Shown piece by piece: positions 1 to 6,577 of a DNA stretch of 64,000 nt. The translations under genes were made by a program, and so were the position numbers. Source of the stretch: Mycobacterium sp. ITM-2016-00316 (GTDB lineage Bacteria > Actinomycetota > Actinomycetes > Mycobacteriales > Mycobacteriaceae); assembly GCF_002968335.2 (NCBI RefSeq), contig NZ_CP134398.1, positions 1,922,001 to 1,986,000 of the forward strand, read 5' to 3'. Every line of letters starts with the position of its first letter. Position 1 is the first letter of the stretch. The notes beneath the pieces are model-generated. The model searched no databases and was not told the origin of the DNA. It was given only the letters and a program-made list of their open reading frames with translations.

Positions 1-59
1 CGATCCGGCGCGACGCCGGCCGCGGCGGTCACCAGGTCGTGGATACGGGCGATGGTCAT
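1..59 (-). CDS. N-terminus of an unidentified protein, cut by the left edge
   Basis: On the minus strand an ATG at 59-57 opens a frame that reads MTIARIHDLVTAAAGVAPD and then leaves the window. It starts 30 bp after the stop of the TetR gene on the same strand, so it could be co-transcribed with it. The start 'IHDLVTAAA' is like the beginning of many AMP-binding acyl-CoA synthetases, but 19 residues are too few to assign a family. No strong ribosome binding site is visible. Confidence 0.4.
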   Translation of the reverse strand, partial: MTIARIHDLVTAAAGVAPD

Positions 60-89
60 GTGCCGGTGACGTTACGCACCCGGCGGGGT

Positions 90-671
90 TCAGTCGGTGT
101 CGGGCAGGATCAGCGAGAGCATGGTGTCGAGCCTGTCGGCCATCGCGTGGTAGCTCATCCCGTTGGTCTGCACCTGCAGCAGGGCGCCCCAGAACAGGGT
201 TTCCACGGCGTCCAGCACCTCCGGCCAGGCGCCCATCCCGAGGGCGGCGGCGGTCCGGCGGTGCACTTCGGCGGCGACCCGGGCGCGCACCCCGGCCACC
301 GCGTCGTCGCCGTCGCGCAGCAGTGCCCGCGCGCAGGCCGAGGCCAGCAAGGGTTCGTCGGCGAGCACCAGCGTCACGGCGCGCAACTGGGCGCTGACCC
401 GGGCGCCCGCACCGGCACGGGGATCGATGGTCAGCGGCAGCTCGTACACCCGATTGAGGTACAGCTCGGCGAACATCGCGTCGATGGACGGAAAGTGCGC
501 GGACACGGTGGACGGTGCGACCCGGGCCCTGGCGGCCAGTTCGGCGATGGACAGTTCGGCTCGTGCGTCGAGGATCGCCGCGGCCGCGCCGAACACCTGG
601 CGGTGGGTGTGCTTGCGGCGGTACGCCGGATCCTGCAGATAGGTGACTTCAGCCACCACTGGGCTGGACAT
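90..671 (-). CDS. TetR family transcriptional regulator
   Basis: A 193-residue protein with an N-terminal TetR helix-turn-helix at about residues 25-60 ('LSIAELAARARVAPSTVSAHF') and a variable all-helical ligand-binding domain. I chose the ATG at 671 (MSSPVVAEVTYLQ) because an upstream start would add 22 residues before the usual TetR N-terminus. A TATACC -10-like element lies a few bases upstream, so the transcript may be nearly leaderless. The start codon lies inside an inverted repeat (666-677) that recurs at the divergent fprB promoter, which suggests autoregulation plus control of fprB. The ligand is unknown. Confidence 0.88.
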   Translation of the reverse strand: MSSPVVAEVTYLQDPAYRRKHTHRQVFGAAAAILDARAELSIAELAARARVAPSTVSAHFPSIDAMFAELYLNRVYELPLTIDPRAGAGARVSAQLRAVTLVLADEPLLASACARALLRDGDDAVAGVRARVAAEVHRRTAAALGMGAWPEVLDAVETLFWGALLQVQTNGMSYHAMADRLDTMLSLILPDTD

Positions 672-677
672 GTGTCC
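666..677. promoter_or_regulatory. Inverted repeat GGACA-N2-TGTCC over the TetR start codon
   Basis: The sequence GGACATGTGTCC has perfect 5-bp arms with a 2-bp centre, and flanking T/A bases extend it to TGGACATGTGTCCA. It covers the TetR start codon. The same repeat occurs at 808-819 at the divergent fprB promoter. The pairing suggests the operator of the TetR protein; binding is inferred. Confidence 0.65.
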
Positions 678-807
678 AAGGTATAGCGGTAGCCGAAGAT
701 TGGCAACATCAGCTCCCAAGACGCCATTGAAGAGCAATTATATGCCAACAACTCTCTGGCCGCGGCCTGAGAAGGTGGAAGACCGCTCCGATTCACTTAG
801 GTCAATC

Positions 808-819
808 GGACAAGTGTCC
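808..819. promoter_or_regulatory. Inverted repeat GGACA-N2-TGTCC at the fprB promoter
   Basis: GGACAAGTGTCC repeats the arms of the site at 666-677. It lies 43 bp before the fprB start and immediately upstream of a TATTCT -10-like hexamer (822-827), so a bound regulator would block RNA polymerase. The rest of the 672-862 intergenic space holds no gene I can support. Confidence 0.62.
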
Positions 820-862
820 AGTATTCTGGGAAGAGTTCCGATGCCGAGCCGAGGGGGATGTC

Positions 863-2431
863 ATGGCCTACGTGATCACGCAGAATTGCTGCAAGGACGC
901 CAGCTGTGTACCGGTGTGCCCGGTCGACTGCATCCGGCCGGTGGGCGCGTCCGCGGCGGACATGCTCTACATCGACCCGGAATCCTGCATCGACTGCGGA
1001 GCCTGCTTCGACGAATGCCCCGTCGGCGCGATCCACTACGAGGAGGACCTGCCGGCCGGGCAGGAGCGTTTCAAGGACATCAACGCCGCCTACTTCGCGC
1101 GCCATCCGCTGGAACCGGACACCTCCGCGCCACCCGCGTCCCGCCAGGGTGTCACGCCAGGAGATCTGCGGATCGCCGTGGTGGGCGCGGGTCCGGCGGC
1201 CTGCTACGCCGCGGCCGAACTGATCGCCGTCGACGGGGTCCAGGTGAACCTGTTCGAACGGCTACCCACCCCGTTCGGACTGATCCGCGCCGGCGTCGCA
1301 CCCGATCACCAGCACACCAAAGCGGTGGTCGGCATCTTCGAGCGCATCTTCGCCAACCCGCGGTTCGGCTGCCACCTCGGCGTCGAGATCGGCCGCGACC
1401 TCACCCACGAGGACCTGCTCGCACACCATCATGCGGTGATCTACGCGGTCGGTGCGGCGACCAGCCGCGAACTCGGCGTCCCGGGAGAGGATCTGCCGGG
1501 CAGTCATCCGGCCGCCGACTTCGTCGGCTGGTACAACGGGCATCCCGATCATGCCGACCGCACATTCGATCTGGGCACCGAGCGAGCGGTGATCGTCGGC
1601 AACGGAAACGTGGCCCTCGATGTCGCCCGGGTGCTGCTTATGGATCAGCAGGCGCTCGGTGCAACCGATATCGCCGAGCACGCACTGGAAGCGCTGCGTG
1701 ACAACAGAATCCGGGAGGTGGTGATTCTGGGCCGCAGAGGTGTGGCCGACGCGGCGTTCTCGGTGGGCGAGTTCCTGGCGCTGGGCCAGCTCGACGGTGT
1801 CGACGTGATCATCGACGGACCGCTGGAAGACCCGGTCGATGACACCGACCTGTGGGCCACTCTGAAACTCAAGATCGCGCGCGAGTACGCGCAGCGCCCG
1901 GCCACTCCGGGGAACAAGCGGATCGTGTTCCGGTTCATGAGCACCCCGGTGGAGATCGTCGGCGACGAGAGGGTGCATGCGCTGCGGGTGAGCGACGGTG
2001 ACCTTCCCGCCGGCCTGGTGTTGCGGTCCATCGGGTACCGGGGCGCTCCCGTCGACGGCCTGCCGTTCGACGAGGCGACCGGCATCGTGCCCAATATCGG
2101 CGGCCGCGTCGACGGGGCGCCCGGCAGCTATGTGACGGGCTGGATCAAACGTGGGCCGCGCGGGGTGATCGGCACCAATCGGACCTGCGCGGAGGAGACC
2201 GTCGCCCAGTTATGGCGTGACCACCTCGACGGTGTGCTGCGCCGTCCTGTCGCCGAGCCGGACCAGCTGCGGAATCTCTTGGAGGACAGGGGAGTACAGC
2301 CCATCGACTGGTCGGGCTGGCGGGCGATCGACGCCGCCGAACGGGAGCGCGGCACCTCGTTGTCGCGCCCGCGGGTGAAGTTCATCGGGATACCGGAGAT
2401 GCGTACCGCCGCGCTGGGTGCGCCTCAATGA
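863..2431 (+). CDS. fprB: FprB-type ferredoxin / ferredoxin-NADP(+) reductase fusion
   Basis: A 522-residue electron-transfer flavoprotein. Residues 1-60 form a 7Fe-type ferredoxin: C9, C15, C19 and C23 plus a C42-xx-C45-xx-C48-xxx-C52-P motif. A linker leads to an adrenodoxin-reductase-like domain with an FAD-binding GAGPAA at 108-113 and an NADPH Rossmann motif GNGNVALDVAR at about 246-256. The family passes electrons from NADPH through its own ferredoxin, often to P450s or other oxygenases. Mycobacterial FprA lacks the ferredoxin, so this is the FprB type. GAGGGGG lies about 9 bases before the ATG. It is divergent from a TetR gene with a shared operator. A redox partner among the P450 or Rieske genes of this window is possible but not shown. 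Confidence 0.93.
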   Translation: MAYVITQNCCKDASCVPVCPVDCIRPVGASAADMLYIDPESCIDCGACFDECPVGAIHYEEDLPAGQERFKDINAAYFARHPLEPDTSAPPASRQGVTPGDLRIAVVGAGPAACYAAAELIAVDGVQVNLFERLPTPFGLIRAGVAPDHQHTKAVVGIFERIFANPRFGCHLGVEIGRDLTHEDLLAHHHAVIYAVGAATSRELGVPGEDLPGSHPAADFVGWYNGHPDHADRTFDLGTERAVIVGNGNVALDVARVLLMDQQALGATDIAEHALEALRDNRIREVVILGRRGVADAAFSVGEFLALGQLDGVDVIIDGPLEDPVDDTDLWATLKLKIAREYAQRPATPGNKRIVFRFMSTPVEIVGDERVHALRVSDGDLPAGLVLRSIGYRGAPVDGLPFDEATGIVPNIGGRVDGAPGSYVTGWIKRGPRGVIGTNRTCAEETVAQLWRDHLDGVLRRPVAEPDQLRNLLEDRGVQPIDWSGWRAIDAAERERGTSLSRPRVKFIGIPEMRTAALGAPQ

Positions 2432-2661
2432 GCGGCGGGTGCGGTCGCGTCCTCGCGGAACTCGATGGGACGCGGCAGCATCCACCGGTAGACCGTGACG
2501 CCGGGCATCATGACGGGCCAGAGTAGGCCGAAGACGGCGCTGACGATGACCAGGGCGAGGTTGACGCGGTGGCCGGCGGACCGGATGACCCGCCAGAACC
2601 AGGCACCGCAGAATCCGCCCACCAATAGGTAGGCGGCCACCGACAGCGTCGAGATCCCCAT
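2425..2661 (-). CDS. Small two-helix membrane protein of unknown function
   Basis: A 78-residue protein with two hydrophobic segments, at about residues 5-22 ('SVAAYLLVGGFCGAWFW') and 32-53 ('LALVIVSAVFGLLWPVMMPG'), separated by a basic loop, and a charged C-terminus. It most likely sits in the cytoplasmic membrane. I chose the ATG at 2661 because the protein then begins directly with the first helix; the frame stays open further upstream. Its 3' end overlaps the convergent fprB gene by 7 bp. I recognise no family. Confidence 0.6.
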   Translation of the reverse strand: MGISTLSVAAYLLVGGFCGAWFWRVIRSAGHRVNLALVIVSAVFGLLWPVMMPGVTVYRWMLPRPIEFREDATAPAAH

Positions 2662-2733
2662 AGGAATTTCAGCGTAGCGCGGGTGTGTCACAGGTTGTGG
2701 CAAAGCCTGCGGCAGTTGAGTGACGGTCGTCCC

Positions 2734-2739
2734 TACACT
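2734..2739 (+). promoter_or_regulatory. TACACT -10 element for a possibly leaderless transcript
   Basis: TACACT ends 7 bases before the ATG at 2747. That spacing would place the transcription start at or next to the start codon, a common mycobacterial leaderless arrangement. No Shine-Dalgarno sequence precedes the ATG, which fits. No convincing -35 element was seen. Confidence 0.45.
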
Positions 2740-2746
2740 CTGGGCC

Positions 2747-3031
2747 ATGGATGTCAGCGGCAGCGACGAGACGGCGGGCGCGGAACGCCGGCTCGTCATC
2801 AGGGTCAATTCGAACGCCACGATGTCTCGCGGCAAGGCCGCCGCACACGCGGTGCACGCGGCATTGAAGCTCTACGGCATCGAATACGACCATCCGGTGA
2901 TCGTCATCGGCGGAAAGCCCGACGAGATTCTGGACCAGACCGTGCACATCCGCGACGCGGGCCGCACCGAACTCGAACCGGGCACCCTGACCGCGGGTGC
3001 GAGCTGGGAGTACCGGCCCCGCACCGAATGA
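2747..3031 (+). CDS. Pth2-like (peptidyl-tRNA hydrolase 2 fold) protein
   Basis: A 94-residue protein with the two signatures of the Pth2 family: an N-terminal 'MSRGKAAAHAVHAAL', equivalent to the M-x-K/R-GK-xAAQxxHA motif of archaeal and eukaryotic Pth2, and a C-terminal 'IRDAGRTELEPGT', equivalent to IxDAGRTQIxPGT. Authentic Pth2 releases peptides from peptidyl-tRNA. Here the central part is shorter and the usual Gln after AA is His, so the activity may differ. I chose the ATG at 2747 from the -10 element just upstream. It ends 3 bp before the convergent ACAD gene. Confidence 0.7.
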   Translation: MDVSGSDETAGAERRLVIRVNSNATMSRGKAAAHAVHAALKLYGIEYDHPVIVIGGKPDEILDQTVHIRDAGRTELEPGTLTAGASWEYRPRTE

Positions 3032-3034
3032 CGG

Positions 3035-4150
3035 TTACGGCCGGGTCAGCTGCGCGTACCGCGCGACATGGTGGTCGGTGGTTCCGAATTCGTACTGGAC
3101 GGCGGTCAGGCGCTTGAAATAGTGCCCGATGGCCAATTCCTCGGTCATGCCCATGCCGCCGTGCAATTGCACGGCGTTCTGGCCGATGAATCGTGCGGCC
3201 CGTCCGACGGTGGCTTTGGCGGCCGATACCGCGCGGGCGCGCTGTGGTGGTTCGGCTTCCAGGTTCAGCACGGCCAGATAGACGGCGGCCACCGACTGTT
3301 CGAGCTCCATGTGCATGTCCACCATGCGGTGCTGCAACGCCTGGAAGGCGCCGATCGGCGTGCCGAACTGCTGGCGTTGCTTGCAGTATTCGACGGTGTC
3401 GGCCAACACCTTTCGCATGTTCCCGACGGCCTCGGCGGCCACCGCGGCGGCACCCTCATCGCGGGCCCGCGACACCGATTCCCAGGCCGCACCGTCGGTA
3501 CCGAGCAGGACGGCGCGGACGCCGGACAGCTCCACATCGGCGGCCCGCCGGTCGTCGACGGTGCGGTAGCCGTGCAATGTCAGACCGGTCGCGGCATCGG
3601 CGAGGTCGATCAGGAACAACGACAGTCCCGCCCCGGTGGTCGCGGTGACCATCAGGTGCGTGGCCAGCGGGGCGTTGAGCACCGCGATCTTGGTGCCGTC
3701 GAGCACCCAGGTCTCGCCGTCGGCGCGCGCCGTGGTGGCGACGTCGCACCAGCGGTCACCGGACTGCGCCTCGGCGGCCGCCAGCGCGACGACGGCCTCG
3801 CCTCCGGCGATCTTCTCCAGCAGGGCGTCGGCGACCGGGTTCTGGGCCCGCTGCAGCAGCCCGCCGGCCACCACGACGGTATCGACGTAGGGCTCGATGA
3901 CCAGCGCGTGGCCCAGCGCCTCGGCGATCACCATGATTTCGGTTGGGCCCCCGCCGATTCCGCCGACCCGCTCGGGCAGCGCGGCGCCCAGGATGCCGAG
4001 GTCTTCGGCGAAGGCGCGCCAGATCTCGGGCTGCCAGCCCGGGCCCAGTTTGGCCGCCGCCCGGCTGGATTCCAGGCCGTAGCGGGTGGACAGGAACTTG
4101 CCGAGTCCCTCGCGGAGCAATTGCTGCTCGTCGGAAAGTGTGAAGTCCAT
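3035..4150 (-). CDS. Acyl-CoA dehydrogenase, small partner subunit of a heteromeric pair
   Basis: A 371-residue ACAD with an N-terminal helical domain (MDFTLSDEQQLLREGLGKFL), a middle beta domain and a C-terminal helical domain ending in 'VQLHGGMGMTEELAIGHYFKR'. Its ATG directly abuts the stop of the preceding ACAD gene (4151-5383). Paired, unequal FadE genes of this type in actinobacteria form alpha2-beta2 enzymes that act on CoA thioesters of bulky or short side chains, as in cholesterol side-chain degradation (ChsE type). FAD is expected at the subunit interface. The substrate is unknown. The other large genes visible on the opposite strand here are frame shadows. Confidence 0.88.
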   Translation of the reverse strand: MDFTLSDEQQLLREGLGKFLSTRYGLESSRAAAKLGPGWQPEIWRAFAEDLGILGAALPERVGGIGGGPTEIMVIAEALGHALVIEPYVDTVVVAGGLLQRAQNPVADALLEKIAGGEAVVALAAAEAQSGDRWCDVATTARADGETWVLDGTKIAVLNAPLATHLMVTATTGAGLSLFLIDLADAATGLTLHGYRTVDDRRAADVELSGVRAVLLGTDGAAWESVSRARDEGAAAVAAEAVGNMRKVLADTVEYCKQRQQFGTPIGAFQALQHRMVDMHMELEQSVAAVYLAVLNLEAEPPQRARAVSAAKATVGRAARFIGQNAVQLHGGMGMTEELAIGHYFKRLTAVQYEFGTTDHHVARYAQLTRP

Positions 4151-5383
4151 CTACAGTCCCAACTCTGCTTTGGCGAGGATGTTGCGTTGAATCTCGTTGC
4201 TGCCGGCGTAGATCGAGCCGGCCCGGTCGTTGAAGTAGCGCAGTGGTGCGACGGCCTGCCACGGCTCGCCGGTGACGTACCCGTCGGCGGGCGGAACGAA
4301 ATCGGCGATCGGCCCGCCGGGGCAGGCGGCGTGCGGCTGGTAAGCGCGCCCGCGCGGTCCCGCCGCTTCCATGGCGAGTTCGGTGAGTGTCTGGCTCAGC
4401 TCGGTGGAGATCACCTTGAGCATGGACGAGGCCGCGCCGGGATGTCCGCCGCCGGCCAGCGCCGCGAGTACCCGGTACTCCAGGATCTCCAGCACCTCGG
4501 TGCGGATGCGGGCGTCGGCCAGTTTCCGGGAGAAGGCGGGGTCGTCGATCAGCACGCCGCCGGCGGGGCCGGGCTGCTCGGCGGCCACGGTGGCGATGTC
4601 CTCGGCCATCACCTGCAGCGCCGGGGCGGTCGCGCCGCCGCCACGCTCGAATTCCAGCAGGTATTTTGCCACCGTCCATCCGTCGTCGATGGCCCCGATG
4701 ACATTGACCTTGGGGACACGCACCTCGTCGAAGAACACCTGGCTCTGGACCTCCTCCCCGGAGGTCATCACCAGGGGCCGGATCTCGATCCCCGGGGTGG
4801 TCATGTCGATCAGCACGAAGGTGATGCCCTGCTGCTTCTTACCGGTGCGTGAGGTGCGCACCAGCGCGAACATCCAGTTGGCCTCGGTGGCGTGGGTGGT
4901 CCAGATCTTGCTGCCGGTGCACACCAGATCGTCCCCGTCGTCGACGGCGGCCATGGTCAGCGCGGCCAGGTCCGATCCCGCCTCGGGCTCGGAGTAGCCC
5001 TGGCAGAAGAAGACCTCGCCGGTGAGGATGCGGGGCAGGTAGAAATCCTTCTGCTCCGCGGTGCCGAACTTGACGATCGCGTGCGCGACCATCCGGATGC
5101 CCATCGGGGACAGGGTGGGCGCCCCGGCCAGCTGGCACTCCCGGCTGAAGATGTAGTGCTGGGTCAGGGTCCAGTCGCAGCCGCCGTATTCGACCGGCCA
5201 TGCCGGCGCGGCCCAGCCCCGCTCGTGCAGGATCGCCTGCCAGGCCAGGCTCGCCTCGTGGTCGCTGTACACGCTGGTCATCAGGCGTCCGGCCCGCTGG
5301 ATGTCCGGCGTCATCGTGTCCGCGAGGAACTGTCGTACCTCGTCGCGGAACGCCGTGTCCGCGTCCGACCAGCTCAGGTCCAT
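4151..5383 (-). CDS. Acyl-CoA dehydrogenase, large partner subunit of a heteromeric pair
   Basis: A 410-residue ACAD, first gene of a two-gene operon with the ACAD at 3035-4150. 'YSEPEAGSDLAAL' is the FAD/substrate loop of the middle domain. The C-terminal motif reads 'SIYAGSNEIQRNILA' where classical homotetrameric ACADs have IYEGT, so the usual catalytic Glu is Ala. That substitution is typical of heteromeric pairs, in which the base comes from elsewhere. A GGAGAGGG ribosome site precedes the ATG at 5383. Upstream lies an AT-rich promoter with a palindrome (5409-5419). Confidence 0.9.
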   Translation of the reverse strand: MDLSWSDADTAFRDEVRQFLADTMTPDIQRAGRLMTSVYSDHEASLAWQAILHERGWAAPAWPVEYGGCDWTLTQHYIFSRECQLAGAPTLSPMGIRMVAHAIVKFGTAEQKDFYLPRILTGEVFFCQGYSEPEAGSDLAALTMAAVDDGDDLVCTGSKIWTTHATEANWMFALVRTSRTGKKQQGITFVLIDMTTPGIEIRPLVMTSGEEVQSQVFFDEVRVPKVNVIGAIDDGWTVAKYLLEFERGGGATAPALQVMAEDIATVAAEQPGPAGGVLIDDPAFSRKLADARIRTEVLEILEYRVLAALAGGGHPGAASSMLKVISTELSQTLTELAMEAAGPRGRAYQPHAACPGGPIADFVPPADGYVTGEPWQAVAPLRYFNDRAGSIYAGSNEIQRNILAKAELGL

Positions 5384-5408
5384 GAGTGCCCACCCTCTCC
5401 GTCTGCTG

Positions 5409-5419
5409 TCTAACTTAGA
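5409..5419. promoter_or_regulatory. Palindrome TCTAA-C-TTAGA at the ACAD-pair promoter
   Basis: TCTAACTTAGA is a perfect 5-bp inverted repeat with a 1-bp centre, 26 bases before the ATG of the ACAD pair. It shares the nine-base core CTAACTTAG with the perfect 17-bp palindrome at 61499-61515. A second overlapping inverted repeat, ACTTA-N6-TAAGT, covers 5413-5428. The minus-strand -10 region (TATATC) falls here, so this is a good operator position. The regulator is not known. Confidence 0.5.
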
Positions 5420-5428
5420 TATATAAGT

Positions 5429-5698
5429 AGCAGTTTGGGTGGCCGGTTGTGAAATCCCCGGACGGCGACCCGCGGTGCGGCGCCTGACCTAGGGTGGGCC
5501 GGGCGTGCGTCGCCCCGCCGTCGTCGCAGGTCGAGGCATATTTATGGGTGATAGGGTGGGGTGTTGCCCCCGTCCGCGTCAGCAAACTCGAGTGAATTGC
5601 TGCGTGGACTGCATGCGTATTGCTATGCGCCGCTGTCGATGCATATCGCACCATGTGATGGGGCTGACTACGGCGCAGACGCGTTTGCCCTAGAAGAC
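5429..5698. other. Gene-free region between divergent promoters
   Basis: The 366-bp space between the ACAD pair and the flavoprotein gene is less GC-rich than its surroundings and contains clustered GCAT/TGCG words, for example GCATGCGTATTGCTATGCG. A minus-strand 99-codon frame here has no family features, no ribosome site and unusual composition; I do not regard it as a gene. Regulatory palindromes lie at both ends. Confidence 0.5.
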
Positions 5699-5714
5699 TT
5701 GCGGCGTGCCGCAA
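5699..5714. promoter_or_regulatory. Palindrome TTGCGGC-GT-GCCGCAA
   Basis: Perfect 7-bp arms with a 2-bp centre, 36 bp before the flavoprotein start at 5750. Its even spacing and position suit a dimeric repressor. It could also form a short RNA hairpin, but there is no U tract. The regulator is unknown. Confidence 0.5.
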
Positions 5715-5726
5715 TGATCACACAGC

Positions 5727-5742
5727 TATCAAAAGGTTGATA
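5727..5742. promoter_or_regulatory. Inverted repeat TATCAA-AAGG-TTGATA next to a ribosome site
   Basis: Perfect 6-bp arms around AAGG, ending 7 bases before the ATG at 5750 and directly upstream of the GGAG ribosome site. It may be an operator, or an RNA element that affects translation of the flavoprotein. This is inferred from position only. Confidence 0.45.
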
Positions 5743-5749
5743 ACGGAGT

Positions 5750-6532
5750 ATGTGGGACGAGATTGTCGACGTGGTGTCGGTGGGTGCCGGGCCCGCAGGG
5801 CTGGCATGTGCGGTCGCCGCGGTGGATGCCGGGCTCGACGTGTTCGTCGCGCTGCCGGGTGCGGCCACGGCACCGCAGACCGACCACCCCCGCGGCTGGC
5901 TGCCCGCCGTCGCCGACGACGAGACCATGGCGTTTTTCGATGCGCTCGCCGAAGAGCTCCCGACGGTGGCGCTGCCCGGGGATCCCGCCGCGCTGCAGGT
6001 TCGGGCCCTGCACGAGATCCAGGTCGACACCTCCCGTCGTGCGCAGGTCGAGACCTTCGTCGGGGCGCGGCTCGGTACCTGGGCCGCGGGCTGCATCGCG
6101 TCGCCATACGGCGTGCTCTTCACCCGGGTGGACCACTGGCCCACCACCACCATGCGGGCGACGAACGGAACGTCATTCCAGGTGGCCGCGCTCGACGAGT
6201 CGCCGCCGACGGCAGCGACCTTCACCGAGCGGCTGGACGAACTGGTGGCCGAACGGGATATCGAGGTGCTCGCCGACCATCCGCTGCAGCGCATCGTGTT
6301 CGAGGAGGGCCGGATCGTGGGCGTGGTGGTCGACTCTGCCGATGGACCCTGGGCGGTGCGGGCCCGCGTCGGAATCGCGGTGACGTCGCAGCAGCCGGTC
6401 TCGCCGGACACCCGAATCCTCGATGTCGACAGTCGCATCGCGCTGGTCGGTTTGGCGGCCAGCCGGTTCGGCCGGGTCGAGGTGCTGAGTACGGCCGATG
6501 TGTCGACCGCCGCGGAGATGAATTCCGCCTAG
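5750..6532 (+). CDS. Short FAD-binding protein (FAD_binding_2 / 3-ketosteroid dehydrogenase-like N-terminus)
   Basis: A 260-residue protein with an N-terminal dinucleotide motif 'VVSVGAGPAGLACAVAAVDAG' (about residues 8-28) and an FAD-domain strand pattern 'LQRIVFEEGRIVGVVV'. This resembles the FAD_binding_2 group (fumarate reductase, ketosteroid dehydrogenase), whose members are usually 450-560 residues. It is therefore about half length and lacks a clear substrate domain, so it may be a degenerate or single-domain oxidoreductase. The ATG at 5750 follows a GGAG site. It is convergent with the LuxR-type gene, 45 bp away. Confidence 0.65.
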   Translation: MWDEIVDVVSVGAGPAGLACAVAAVDAGLDVFVALPGAATAPQTDHPRGWLPAVADDETMAFFDALAEELPTVALPGDPAALQVRALHEIQVDTSRRAQVETFVGARLGTWAAGCIASPYGVLFTRVDHWPTTTMRATNGTSFQVAALDESPPTAATFTERLDELVAERDIEVLADHPLQRIVFEEGRIVGVVVDSADGPWAVRARVGIAVTSQQPVSPDTRILDVDSRIALVGLAASRFGRVEVLSTADVSTAAEMNSA

Positions 6533-6577
6533 TGCGGACCCTGCGCGATCAGCGGGCCCCGACGCCGTTGTCCGTCG

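Noticed and set aside
3068..4852. 594-codon plus-strand open frame opposite the ACAD pair
   Set aside because: It is the mirror of high-GC codon usage in two well-supported ACAD genes, with Gly/Arg/His-rich low-complexity translation and no family motif.
5415..5714. 99-codon minus-strand frame in the 5.4-5.7 kb intergenic region
   Set aside because: No ribosome site, no known fold, His/Thr-rich translation, and it would overlap the ACAD promoter and the flavoprotein operator.
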